From Chitinophagaceae bacterium (lineage in GTDB: Bacteria; Bacteroidota; Bacteroidia; Chitinophagales; Chitinophagaceae): a stretch of 39,324 bases of DNA. The position numbers and the translations under genes are program-made. Positions within the stretch are counted from its first letter, which is position 1; each line of letters begins with the position of its first letter. The stretch spans positions 1 through 39,324 of the forward strand of contig JADKAZ010000010.1 of assembly GCA_016719015.1 (NCBI GenBank), in the 5' to 3' direction. Of this stretch, positions 25,174 through 34,568 are shown one piece after another. The notes below the pieces were generated by a model that had not been told where the DNA came from, ran no database searches, and saw nothing but the letters and a program-made list of their open reading frames with translations.

Positions 25174-28100
25174 ATGAAAAAAATACTATTTATACTCACT
25201 GCATTTGCACTTGCCACAGTAGCCATTGCGCAGCAAGTAAAACTTCCGGTAATCATTAGTCCGAAGTTTAATAAAGACACTTCCAGTATCGAAAAATTTG
25301 GAGCAATCCCCGATGGCAAAACATTAAACACAAAAAGTATTACTGCCGCTATTGATGCCCAGGCAAAAAAAGGCGGTGGTGTGGTTTTCATTCCGAAAGG
25401 ATTATGGCTGACTGGCCCGATAGTAATAAAAAGTAATATCAATCTGCATTTGGCAACAGGAGCTACATTGTTATTTACAAATGATAAAAATGAATACCCG
25501 ATAGTTGCTGCTAATTGGGAGGGATTACCACAGATGCGGAATCAATCTCCCCTCTCTGCGAACGGGGCAACAAATATTGCCATCACCGGCAAAGGAATTA
25601 TTGACGGGAACGGAGATGCCTGGCGGTCAGTAAAAAAAGACAAATTAAATGAATCACAGTGGAAAAAACTTGTAGCATCCGGTGGTGTAGTTAGCGAGGA
25701 TAAAAAAACCTGGTTCCCTTCTGAACAGTTCATGAATGCTAGTAAAATGCCATCCAATCCCGGCCAGATAATCCCCGGCAGGAATGCTGCTTACTATGAA
25801 AGCATCAAAGATTTTCTTCGTCCTAACTTATTGCTTCTTACCAACTGTAAATATATTTTATTAGAAGGTGTCACTTTTCAAAACTCAGCCGCCTGGTGCC
25901 TGCATCCCTTAATGAGTGAACATTTGACGGTACGGAATATTTCAGTAAAAAATCCCTGGTATGCACAAAATGGGGATGGCATTGATGTGGAGAGTTGTAA
26001 GAATGTATTAATTGAAAATTCCATCTTCGATGTAGGGGATGATGCATTGTGTATGAAAAGCGGCCGGGATGAAGAAGGTAGAAAAAGGGCCAAGCCAACG
26101 GAGAATGTGATTATCCGCGGCTGCACCGTTTATGCTTCGCATGGTGGATTTGTTATCGGTAGTGAAATGAGTGGCGGTGCCCGGAATATGTATATCAGTA
26201 ACTGTACTTTTATTGGTACAGACATTGGTCTGCGCTTTAAAACAACAAGAGGAAGAGGTGGCATCGTGGAGAATATCTTCATCAAAGACATCTACATGAA
26301 AGATATTCCGGGTGAAGCCATTTTGTTTGATATGTACTATGCGGCCAAAGACCCGATTCCATTAACCGGGGAAAAAAGAGAATTGCCAGTGGTAGAATTC
26401 AAAGCCGTTGATGAAACCACTCCAATCTTCAAAAATTTTCATATCAGCAATGTGTATTGCAATGGTGCGGCAAAAGCCATTTTTATCCGCGGCATTCCTG
26501 AAATGCATGTAAAAGATATAGTGCTGGAGAATATGGTGCTGCAGGCTGATAAAGGAATTGATGTGCAGGAAGCCACCGGCATTACATTTAAGAATATTAA
26601 AATCATCAGCAAAGAAACCAGCCCGGTGATTGATGTAGTGCATAGTGATAAACTGATTTTTGATAATATCACTTATAAGGATGGCGCCAACCTTCTCTTC
26701 CGCATCAGCGGTGATAGAAGTAATACTATCAATATAAAAAACACAGATGCGTCCAAAGCGAAAGAAAAAATAAAGTATGAACTCGGTGCCACTGAAAAAA
26801 GTACTGTTGCGGGCAATTACACCCCCTCTCCAAATGAAAAATGGAGTGAACGCCTCTCTGAAACTGCCATGAAACTATGGCCTGATTCATTTATCCTTGC
26901 AGGAGATAAAGCCGCCAAATGGAGATATGACCAAGGAGTTATATTAAAAGGTATACGGGCAGTGTGGGCCGCCACAGGCGATGGAAAGTGGTTTAACTAT
27001 ATCCAGAAAAGCATGGACTTTTATGTGCTGCCTGATGGAAGTATTAAAGGATACAGACCAGATGAGTACAATATAGATCATGTCAACAATGGAAAATTAT
27101 TATTGTTGCTGTTCCAGGTAACCGGCAAAGAAAAATATAAGAAGGCGGCTGACTTGCTGCGCAATCAATTAAGAACACATCCCCGTACCTCCGAAGGTGG
27201 TTTCTGGCACAAAAAAATCTACCCTTCGCAAATGTGGCTTGATGGATTGTATATGGGCCAGCCTTTTTACGCCGAGTATGCCAGGCTCTTTCACGAAGAT
27301 TCAATTTTCGATGATGTTGCCAACCAATTTATCCTGATGGAGAAACATGCAATTGATAAAAAAACGGGGTTGCTGTATCATGGCTGGGATGAAAGTAAAG
27401 AACAGAAATGGGCAAATAAAACAACTGGGCAATCGCCTAATTTTTGGGGAAGAAGTTTGGGCTGGTATGGTATGGCATTAGTAGATGTACTGGATCAGTT
27501 TCCTGCCAATCATCCAAAGAGAGAAGAATTAATAGCTATACTTCATCGTTTTGCTATCGCCGTAAGAAAAGTTCAGGATAGTAAAACAGGATTATGGTTT
27601 GATGTACCTGATAAGCCCGATGAACCGAAGAATTATGTTGAAGCATCTGCCTCCTGTATGCTGGCTTACACATTTGCTAAAGGAGCCCGGAAAGGTTATT
27701 TACCCGTAGCTTATTTAGATCATGCAAGACAGGCATACCGTGGTATCCTTAAAGAATTTATTGAAACAGATGCTAACGGGCAGGTAAACCTGAAAGGAAC
27801 TGTTGCAGTTTCAGGGCTCGGTGGTAATCCCTACCGGGATGGCAGTTTTGAATATTATATGAGTGAGCCGGTGATAGTAAATGACCCTAAAGGTATGGGT
27901 GCATTCATCAAATGTGCGGCTGAAATGGAACTGAACGAAACGCAAACCATTGGAAAAGGGAAAACTGTGTTACTCGATTATTATTTTAATAACGAGTGGA
28001 AAAAAGATATCACCGATACTCCTGTTCAATGGCATTATACATGGGAAGATAAAACCAATAGCGGCTATGCCATGTTGGGAGATATTTTTACAAAGTTTGG

Positions 28101-28677
28101 CGTAAAAACAAAATCACTGGATAAATTACCAAACACTTCTAACCTGAAAGGAGCTTCCATTTTTATTATGGTTGACCCCGATACCGAAAAGGAAACAGAA
28201 AGACCCCGGTATATCAATGGCAAGGATGCAATTAGTATCAGCAACTGGGTAAAAAATGGTGGTGTATTGGTACTGCTTAGCAATGATGCAGGTAATGCAG
28301 AATTTAAAAACTTCAACCAGCTGGCCCGGAAATTCGGAATACAATTTAATGAAGACAGTAAGAACCGTGTACAAAACGACCAGTTTGAACAGGGTGTGGT
28401 GATGACCGGAACGGATAATCCGGTTTTTACATCCAACTGGAAATTGTATGTAAAAGAATACAGCAGCCTGTCTGTTACCGAACCTGCTGTCGCCATTATA
28501 AAAAAAGACGGTCACGATGTGATGGCGGTGGCAAAATATGGAAAGGGAACCGTGTTTGCACTCGGCGATCCATGGATCTATAACGAATACCTGGACGGTA
28601 GAAAATTACCCAAAGACTTTGACAACTATAAAGCTGCTGAAGATTGGGTAAAATGGCTTATCAAGCAAGCGAAATGA
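25174..28677 (+). CDS. GH28-GH105-DUF4350 fusion: polygalacturonase plus unsaturated galacturonyl hydrolase
   Basis: The 1167-residue protein has a signal peptide (MKKILFILTAFALATVAIA). Residues of about 35-540 form a GH28 beta-helix with NGDGID (about 266), GDDALCMKSG (about 287), ASHGGFVIGSE (about 321) and RFKTTRGRGG (about 352), the polygalacturonase set. Residues of about 560-910 are a GH105 (alpha/alpha)6 barrel with LDGLYMGQPFYAEY (catalytic Asp about 689), YHGWDESK and NFWGRSLGWYGMALVDVLDQ. Residues of about 925-1167 match DUF4350, a glutamine-amidotransferase-like domain often appended to GH105. One chain could thus trim oligogalacturonides and remove the unsaturated end sugar. No frameshift joins the domains. 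It opens the second operon behind an operator. Confidence 0.92.
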   Translation: MKKILFILTAFALATVAIAQQVKLPVIISPKFNKDTSSIEKFGAIPDGKTLNTKSITAAIDAQAKKGGGVVFIPKGLWLTGPIVIKSNINLHLATGATLLFTNDKNEYPIVAANWEGLPQMRNQSPLSANGATNIAITGKGIIDGNGDAWRSVKKDKLNESQWKKLVASGGVVSEDKKTWFPSEQFMNASKMPSNPGQIIPGRNAAYYESIKDFLRPNLLLLTNCKYILLEGVTFQNSAAWCLHPLMSEHLTVRNISVKNPWYAQNGDGIDVESCKNVLIENSIFDVGDDALCMKSGRDEEGRKRAKPTENVIIRGCTVYASHGGFVIGSEMSGGARNMYISNCTFIGTDIGLRFKTTRGRGGIVENIFIKDIYMKDIPGEAILFDMYYAAKDPIPLTGEKRELPVVEFKAVDETTPIFKNFHISNVYCNGAAKAIFIRGIPEMHVKDIVLENMVLQADKGIDVQEATGITFKNIKIISKETSPVIDVVHSDKLIFDNITYKDGANLLFRISGDRSNTINIKNTDASKAKEKIKYELGATEKSTVAGNYTPSPNEKWSERLSETAMKLWPDSFILAGDKAAKWRYDQGVILKGIRAVWAATGDGKWFNYIQKSMDFYVLPDGSIKGYRPDEYNIDHVNNGKLLLLLFQVTGKEKYKKAADLLRNQLRTHPRTSEGGFWHKKIYPSQMWLDGLYMGQPFYAEYARLFHEDSIFDDVANQFILMEKHAIDKKTGLLYHGWDESKEQKWANKTTGQSPNFWGRSLGWYGMALVDVLDQFPANHPKREELIAILHRFAIAVRKVQDSKTGLWFDVPDKPDEPKNYVEASASCMLAYTFAKGARKGYLPVAYLDHARQAYRGILKEFIETDANGQVNLKGTVAVSGLGGNPYRDGSFEYYMSEPVIVNDPKGMGAFIKCAAEMELNETQTIGKGKTVLLDYYFNNEWKKDITDTPVQWHYTWEDKTNSGYAMLGDIFTKFGVKTKSLDKLPNTSNLKGASIFIMVDPDTEKETERPRYINGKDAISISNWVKNGGVLVLLSNDAGNAEFKNFNQLARKFGIQFNEDSKNRVQNDQFEQGVVMTGTDNPVFTSNWKLYVKEYSSLSVTEPAVAIIKKDGHDVMAVAKYGKGTVFALGDPWIYNEYLDGRKLPKDFDNYKAAEDWVKWLIKQAK

Positions 28678-29717
28678 AAGTAAAAAGCACTCATATAATT
28701 GTTTCATTTTTTACCGCAATGGTGCTGTTACAGTCATGTGTTGCTACTCAATCTGTTTCAACCTTAAAAAAAATTACCGTTGCTGCTGATGGTAGTGGTG
28801 ATTATAAAACGCTACAAGGTGCCCTGAACAGTTTACCTGATTCATCTGCAACTGCACGAACAATTTTTATCAAAAAAGGAATTTATTCCGAAAAAATCTA
28901 CATCGAAAAGGCCAATATCATTTTCGAAGGAGAAGACAGGGAAAAGACGATCATCATCGCTTCTATCGCAAGAGACGAATGGCGCTGCGGACATATGGAC
29001 GATTGGGGAGTGGCCACTATGAATATCGGTGCCAATGATATTACATTGAAAAACCTCACTATCACCAACAACTATGGTTTTGATTTTAAAGAAAGAACCA
29101 TCTGGTGTGCTTCAGATACATCTGCAAATAAAGAAAAGGTGCTAAGAAAAGATGGTCACCAGATGGCATTGCGTACGATGAATATGGCCACCAGGATGAA
29201 AGCCATCAACTGCCACTTCCGCTCTTTTGGTGGAGATACGGTCAGTCCCTGGGAAGTTTACAATGGCATGTGGTATTTTAAAGATTGCATCATGGAAGGA
29301 GGTGTTGATTTTTATTGCCCCCGCGGCTGGGCATGGGCAGAAAATTGCGAATTCATTACACATACCGGCCCCGCAGCTATCTGGCATGATGGTTCCGGCA
29401 ATGAAGACTCAAAAACAGTATTGGTGAATTGCAAATTCAACGGGTATGATGGGTTTATGCTGGGCCGGTATCACCGGGATGCACAATTCTATCTTATCAA
29501 TTGTGTTTTTGCAAAGAACATGAGGGATTCTGCTATTTACATTGTTCCTACAAACAATAAGATACTATGGGGAAAAAGAATATACTATTACAACTGTCAT
29601 AGGGAAGGGGGAAATGATTTTAACTGGTACAGCAATAACCTTCCTGCCGGGGTAAAAGAAAATGATATTACTGTTAATTGGGTTTTTGGCAACCGCTGGA
29701 ATCCCACAATAAATTGA
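28674..29717 (+). CDS. Divergent CE8-like pectin esterase lipoprotein
   Basis: A second CE8-type beta-helix starts at MKVKSTHIIVSFF, carries the lipobox LQSC (Cys about 20) and has about 347 residues. The CE8 opening KITVAADGSGDYKTLQGALN is intact. The catalytic blocks are altered: FGGDTVSPW in place of GNQDVLF (about residue 185), GVDFYCPRGWAW in place of DFIFG (about 210) and LGRYHRD in place of LGRPW (about 262). The two aspartates and the arginine appear kept, so esterase activity is plausible, perhaps on a different ester pattern. The start overlaps the GH28-GH105 stop (ATGA), and uxaB starts 2 bp after its end. Confidence 0.82.
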   Translation: MKVKSTHIIVSFFTAMVLLQSCVATQSVSTLKKITVAADGSGDYKTLQGALNSLPDSSATARTIFIKKGIYSEKIYIEKANIIFEGEDREKTIIIASIARDEWRCGHMDDWGVATMNIGANDITLKNLTITNNYGFDFKERTIWCASDTSANKEKVLRKDGHQMALRTMNMATRMKAINCHFRSFGGDTVSPWEVYNGMWYFKDCIMEGGVDFYCPRGWAWAENCEFITHTGPAAIWHDGSGNEDSKTVLVNCKFNGYDGFMLGRYHRDAQFYLINCVFAKNMRDSAIYIVPTNNKILWGKRIYYYNCHREGGNDFNWYSNNLPAGVKENDITVNWVFGNRWNPTIN

Positions 29718-29719
29718 GT

Positions 29720-31237
29720 ATGCAATTATCAAAAAACGCCTTAGGGCATATTGCGGCACAACCGGGGTTAACTCTGCCAGATGCGAAAGTGTTTGAATTG
29801 CCAGAGAAAGTTTTGCAATTCGGCACCGGGGTTTTGCTGAGAGGTTTACCCGATTATTTTATCGGAAAAGCCAATGCAAAAGGCCTCTTCAACGGAAGAG
29901 TAGTAGTGGTAAAATCTACTGACAGCGATAGCTCGGCGTTTGACAATCAGGATGGCCTTTATACGATATGTGTCCGCGGTGTTGAAAATGGGAATACGAT
30001 TGAAGAGAATATTATCAATGCTTCCATCAGCCGGGTGTTAAGTGCCAAAACAGAATGGAAAAGAATACTGGAATGTGCCCACAATGCAGATATGAAAATC
30101 ATCATTTCCAATACAACAGAAGTGGGGATTCAATTAGTGCAGGACGATATTAACAATGAACCGCCGGTTTCATTTCCCGGCAAATTACTGGCCTTCCTGT
30201 TCGAACGTTTCAGGGCCTTTAATGGAAGTACTGAAAGCGGAATGGTGATTGTACCAACAGAATTAATTACAGATAATGGGTCAAAGTTAGAAAGCATTGT
30301 CTTAGAACTGGCCCATCGTAATAACCTGGATTTTAAATTCATTGAGTGGCTGGAAAACCATAATACGTTTTGTAATTCATTGGTGGACCGTATTGTTCCC
30401 GGCAAACCCAACGCAGCAGAGATAAAAAAAATTGAAACAGCACTGGGCTATGAAGATGAACTGATGACCATGAGTGAAGTGTTTTGCCTTTGGGCAATTG
30501 AAGGCAATGAAAAAGTAAAAGACATCCTTTCGTTTTATAAAGCGGACGATGCCGTTGTCATCACACCTGATATCACCTTGTTCAAAGAATTAAAACTGCG
30601 TTTATTGAACGGCACTCATTCATTTAATTGCGGCCTTGCCTTTTTATCCGGATTTAATATTACAAGAGAAGCTGTCACCGATAAAACCTTTTCTGTATTT
30701 GCTAAAAAGCTGATGCATACTGAAATTGCTAAAGCAATACCTTTTACAATTGATGAACAGGTGAAAGAAAAATTTGCCAACAGTGTATTTGAACGGTTTT
30801 GCAATCCTTTTATTGACCACCAATGGCAGAGTATTACAGTTCAATATACTTCCAAAATGAAAATGCGGAACATGCCGTTGCTGCAACGACATTATGAAAT
30901 GAACGACACTCCTCCTGTTCACATGGCTACCGGGTTTGCAGGTTTTCTCTTGTATATGAAAGTAACCAGGAAAGAAGGGAATAAATATTTTGGCGAAAGA
31001 AACGGGGTGGAGTACGAAATAAAAGACGACTCCGCTGAGTATTTTTACAATAATTGGATGAATAATACACCCGAAAGAGTAGCCGCTGAAGTAATGGCGA
31101 ATGAACAACTGTGGGATATTGATTTGACGGCATTACCCGGCTTTTTAGCAACAGTACAGGAAAAATTGCAGGACATGATAAGCAATGGCGTATTACAAAC
31201 CATTGCAGCGTTAGAAAATAATAAAGTGACGGCATAA
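29720..31237 (+). CDS. uxaB: Tagaturonate reductase (altronate oxidoreductase) UxaB
   Basis: UxaB reduces D-tagaturonate to D-altronate with NADH in galacturonate catabolism. The 505-residue protein shows LQFGTGVLLRGLPDYFI (dinucleotide-binding start of the mannitol-dehydrogenase family), ISNTTEVGIQL, NTFCNSLVDRIVPG and LRLLNGTHSFNCGLAFLSG, which holds the expected catalytic region. I use the ATG at 29720, just after the previous stop; a longer start at 29678 would lie inside the CE8-like gene. uxaA starts immediately after its stop. Confidence 0.93.
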   Translation: MQLSKNALGHIAAQPGLTLPDAKVFELPEKVLQFGTGVLLRGLPDYFIGKANAKGLFNGRVVVVKSTDSDSSAFDNQDGLYTICVRGVENGNTIEENIINASISRVLSAKTEWKRILECAHNADMKIIISNTTEVGIQLVQDDINNEPPVSFPGKLLAFLFERFRAFNGSTESGMVIVPTELITDNGSKLESIVLELAHRNNLDFKFIEWLENHNTFCNSLVDRIVPGKPNAAEIKKIETALGYEDELMTMSEVFCLWAIEGNEKVKDILSFYKADDAVVITPDITLFKELKLRLLNGTHSFNCGLAFLSGFNITREAVTDKTFSVFAKKLMHTEIAKAIPFTIDEQVKEKFANSVFERFCNPFIDHQWQSITVQYTSKMKMRNMPLLQRHYEMNDTPPVHMATGFAGFLLYMKVTRKEGNKYFGERNGVEYEIKDDSAEYFYNNWMNNTPERVAAEVMANEQLWDIDLTALPGFLATVQEKLQDMISNGVLQTIAALENNKVTA

Positions 31238-32875
31238 ATGAAACACACCGTTTTAAAAGTCCATCCAAAGGATAATGTAATCGTTGCATTAACCAATCTT
31301 TCAAAAGGAGAAACAATTTCTTTTGAAGGATTTGATTATGTTTTACAGGAAGATATTCCGGCCAAACATAAATTTTTTATGCAGGATATGAAAGCCGGAG
31401 ACGAAGTGATCATGTATGGTGTACTGGTTGGAAAAGCACAAAAAGATATTGTAAAAGGCAGCCGGATGTCAACAGAAAATATCAAACATGCAGCCGAGCC
31501 TTATAATTACAGGCAGGCGAAGTTTGAATGGCAGGCGCCGGATATTTCAAAATTCAAAGGAAGAACATTCAATGGATATCATCGGAGCGACGGCCGGGTG
31601 GGCACTGCTAATTACTGGTTGTTTATTCCCACGGTTTTTTGTGAGAACAGGAATTTAGATGTGATCCGGGAAGCTATGCACAATGAATTAGGTTATGCGG
31701 TGACGGATAAGTACAAACAATACACTCATCATTTACTGGATGCATACAAGAATGGAGAGCAATTAGACAGCATCAGCCTCTCCCCTTCTTCCAACGGTCA
31801 TCACCGGCCATTTAAGAATGTAGATGGAATAAAATTTCTGAATCACCAGGGCGGTTGCGGTGGTATACGACAGGATGCAGCGATCCTCAGTAAATTATTA
31901 GCGGCCTATGCAGACCATCCGAATGTCGGTGGTATAACTGTACTGAGCCTGGGCTGCCAAAACTTACAGACACAGGATTTTCTGAATGACCTGAAAGCCT
32001 ATAACCCAAATTTTGATAAACCATTATTCATTTTTGAACAACAGCAATCACAAAGCGAAGAACAATTGATTACTGATGCTATTCGTAAAACTTTTGAGGG
32101 ATTGATTGAAATAAATAAACTGGAAAGACAACCTGCATCTCTCGATAAATTATGCATCGGAGTAAAATGCGGCGGCAGTGATGGGTTCAGTGGTATCTCT
32201 GCCAATCCTTCTGTAGGATATTGCTCGGACCTTGTCGTTGCGCTGGGAGGTAAAATTCTATTAGCAGAATTTCCGGAGTTGTGCGGAGTGGAACAAGAAC
32301 TCATTGACCGTTCAGTAAATGAAGCAACGGCCCGAAAGTTTATGAAACTGATGAAAAGCTATGATGAAATTGTTACCAATGCCGGCTCCAGTTTTTCTAT
32401 GAATCCTTCTCCCGGAAATATAAAAGATGGTTTAATAACTGACGCAATAAAAAGTGCCGGTGCGGCGAAAAAGGGGGGCACCTCTCCCGTGGTGGATGTT
32501 TTAGATTATACAGAGCCTGCTACAAAGCCGGGTTTAAGTTTGGTTTGCACCCCGGGTAATGATGTAGAAGCTACAACAGGTAAAGCTGCCAGTGGTGCTA
32601 CATTAATCCTTTTCACTACCGGTTTGGGAACTCCAACCGGTAATCCTGTTTGTCCTACCATAAAAGTATCGACTAACAGTAACCTCACTAAAAGAATGAA
32701 TGATATTATAGATATTGATTGCGGCCCGGTGATTGAAGGAGATAAAACAATTGAGCAAATGGGTGAAGTTATCCTGGACTATTGTATCAAAGCTGCCAGT
32801 GGTGAAATAATACCAAAAGCAGTATTACTGAACCAGGATGATTTTATTCCGTGGAAACGGGGTGTATCTCTTTAA
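31238..32875 (+). CDS. uxaA: Altronate dehydratase UxaA
   Basis: UxaA dehydrates D-altronate to 2-keto-3-deoxygluconate. The 545-residue protein has an N-terminal SAF domain (about residues 5-90) joined to the catalytic domain, so it is the full-length form. Motifs seen are YHRSDGRVGTANYWL, NHQGGCGGIRQD, VKCGGSDGFSGISANPSVG and a late FTTGLGTPTGNPVCPTIKVS. The gene follows uxaB with no gap. A copy of the CCCCTAAAGGGG repeat begins 3 bp after its stop. Confidence 0.95.
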   Translation: MKHTVLKVHPKDNVIVALTNLSKGETISFEGFDYVLQEDIPAKHKFFMQDMKAGDEVIMYGVLVGKAQKDIVKGSRMSTENIKHAAEPYNYRQAKFEWQAPDISKFKGRTFNGYHRSDGRVGTANYWLFIPTVFCENRNLDVIREAMHNELGYAVTDKYKQYTHHLLDAYKNGEQLDSISLSPSSNGHHRPFKNVDGIKFLNHQGGCGGIRQDAAILSKLLAAYADHPNVGGITVLSLGCQNLQTQDFLNDLKAYNPNFDKPLFIFEQQQSQSEEQLITDAIRKTFEGLIEINKLERQPASLDKLCIGVKCGGSDGFSGISANPSVGYCSDLVVALGGKILLAEFPELCGVEQELIDRSVNEATARKFMKLMKSYDEIVTNAGSSFSMNPSPGNIKDGLITDAIKSAGAAKKGGTSPVVDVLDYTEPATKPGLSLVCTPGNDVEATTGKAASGATLILFTTGLGTPTGNPVCPTIKVSTNSNLTKRMNDIIDIDCGPVIEGDKTIEQMGEVILDYCIKAASGEIIPKAVLLNQDDFIPWKRGVSL

Positions 32876-32877
32876 AA

Positions 32878-32909
32878 CCCCCTGTCCCCCCTAAAGGGGA
32901 GACTTAGGG
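32878..32909 (+). repeat. CCCCTAAAGGGG palindromic repeat after uxaA
   Basis: This copy reads CCCCCTGTCCC..., then CTAAAGGGGAGACTTAGGG. It is the forward version of the family seen inverted before kdgK, the YhcH gene and kdgA. Confidence 0.75.
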
Positions 32910-32963
32910 TATAAAGTCATTTGTTGAAACAAAGAGCAAGAAAGAAAAAGTGCCTAAAGGATA

Positions 32964-32992
32964 CCTCCCCTCCCTGGAGGGGCGAATTTAGG
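32964..32992 (+). repeat. Diverged CCCCTCC-CTGGAGGGG palindrome
   Basis: CCCCTC-CCTG-GAGGGG forms a 6-bp stem and is followed by CGAATTTAGG, which resembles the GACTTAGG tail of the neighbouring repeat. It is a diverged family member, about 55 bp from the first copy. Confidence 0.55.
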
Positions 32993-33125
32993 AAAGTAAA
33001 TATTTTAAGACACCGGGGTGGGTTGCTGAGTACGATGAAGAGTGATTAAACAATCCTCCTAATGGTGGATACAACAGAAGTTAGTAGTACCACCGCCGGG
33101 TAAATAATTATTTAAAAAGAATTGT

Positions 33126-34565
33126 ATGAAACAATTTCTCGATGAAAATTTCTTGCTGACGAATGCGACAGCAGAACGTTTGTATCATGAGTATGCCAAA
33201 GACATGCCCATCATTGATTATCACAATCACCTGCCGCCAAATGAAGTAGCGGAGGATAAAAATTTTGAGAACATAACCCGGGTATGGTTGAATGGCGACC
33301 ATTACAAATGGAGAGCCATGCGTACCAATGGTGTGGAAGAAGCTTATATCACTGGTGATAAAACTGACTGGGAAAAATTCCGTGCCTGGTCGGCCACCGT
33401 TCCATATACACTGAGAAATCCACTTTATCACTGGACACATCTTGAACTGCAACGTTATTTCGGCATCACGGCAATATTAAATGCAGATACTGCAAAAAGC
33501 ATCTATGATGAAACATCTGCTCTATTGCAAACAAAAGATTACAGCGTAAGAGGATTATTGGAAAAGATGAAAGTGAGATTGATCTGTACTACCGATGACC
33601 CGGTTGATAATTTAGCCTATCATCAGCAAATAAGAAAAGACAATTGGTCAACAAAAGTATTACCAGCGTTTCGTCCGGATAAGGCCATGAATGTGGATGA
33701 TGTAAATACATTTAACAACTACCTGACCGGGTTGGAAAAAGCAGCTGATGTATCTATCAGCACTTATAATGATTATCTCGCTGCGCTAAAAAAACGGCAT
33801 GATTATTTTGCGGCCAATCAGTGCAGTGTAAGCGACCACGGACTGGAAGAGATTTATGCAGAAGACTATACCGCTACTGAAATTGCCGGCATCTTCGCCA
33901 AAATAAGAAGCGGCGGCGCTTTATCACTCGAAGAAAACAGGAAATTCAAATCAGCTATGCTGGTCACCTTTGCAGAATGGGATTGGGAAAAAGGGTTTGT
34001 GCAGCAATACCATCTTGGTGCTCTTAGAAATAACAACAGCCGCATGTTAAAACAACTGGGACCCGACACCGGCTGGGATAGTATCGGGGATTTTTCACAG
34101 GCAAAAGCGTTGGCTAAATTTTTAGACCGTCTGGACCGGGATAACAAGCTGGCAAAAACAATTATCTATAACCTCAATCCTGCCGATAATGAATTGTTCG
34201 CAACCATGATTGGCAACTTCAATGATGGCACAGCTGCCGGAAAAGTTCAATGGGGTTCTTCCTGGTGGTTCCTCGACCAGAAAGATGGCATGACCAAACA
34301 AATTAATGCACTCAGTAATATGGGATTGCTCAGTAGGTTTATCGGTATGCTTACCGACAGCCGCAGTTTCCTCTCTTTTCCCCGTCATGAATATTTCAGA
34401 AGACTCCTTTGTAATATGTTTGGCGAAGAAGTGGAAAATGGGGAATTGCCCAACGAGATTGAATGGATTGGAAAAGTGATTCAGGATATTTGTTTTAACA
34501 ATGCAAAGAATTATTTCAACTGGCAACATATGGAGGAATCGGCCCCATCTGCCGTAAAAGCATAA
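33126..34565 (+). CDS. uxaC: Glucuronate/galacturonate isomerase UxaC
   Basis: UxaC converts D-galacturonate to D-tagaturonate (and glucuronate to fructuronate), the first intracellular step. The 479-residue protein has MPIIDYHNHLPPNEVAED (metal-binding HNH near residues 33-35), ITRVWLNGDHYKWRAMR, LICTTDDPVDNL, VLPAFRPDKAMN and SRSFLSFPRHEYFRR, all usual for the family and length. It starts after a repeat-filled gap of 250 bp and is followed by kduI after 3 bp. Confidence 0.95.
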   Translation: MKQFLDENFLLTNATAERLYHEYAKDMPIIDYHNHLPPNEVAEDKNFENITRVWLNGDHYKWRAMRTNGVEEAYITGDKTDWEKFRAWSATVPYTLRNPLYHWTHLELQRYFGITAILNADTAKSIYDETSALLQTKDYSVRGLLEKMKVRLICTTDDPVDNLAYHQQIRKDNWSTKVLPAFRPDKAMNVDDVNTFNNYLTGLEKAADVSISTYNDYLAALKKRHDYFAANQCSVSDHGLEEIYAEDYTATEIAGIFAKIRSGGALSLEENRKFKSAMLVTFAEWDWEKGFVQQYHLGALRNNNSRMLKQLGPDTGWDSIGDFSQAKALAKFLDRLDRDNKLAKTIIYNLNPADNELFATMIGNFNDGTAAGKVQWGSSWWFLDQKDGMTKQINALSNMGLLSRFIGMLTDSRSFLSFPRHEYFRRLLCNMFGEEVENGELPNEIEWIGKVIQDICFNNAKNYFNWQHMEESAPSAVKA

Positions 34566-34568
34566 ATC

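Noticed and set aside
28065..28515. 129- and 143-codon open frames on the minus strand
   Set aside because: Both are antisense to the DUF4350 part of the fusion enzyme and show no domain.
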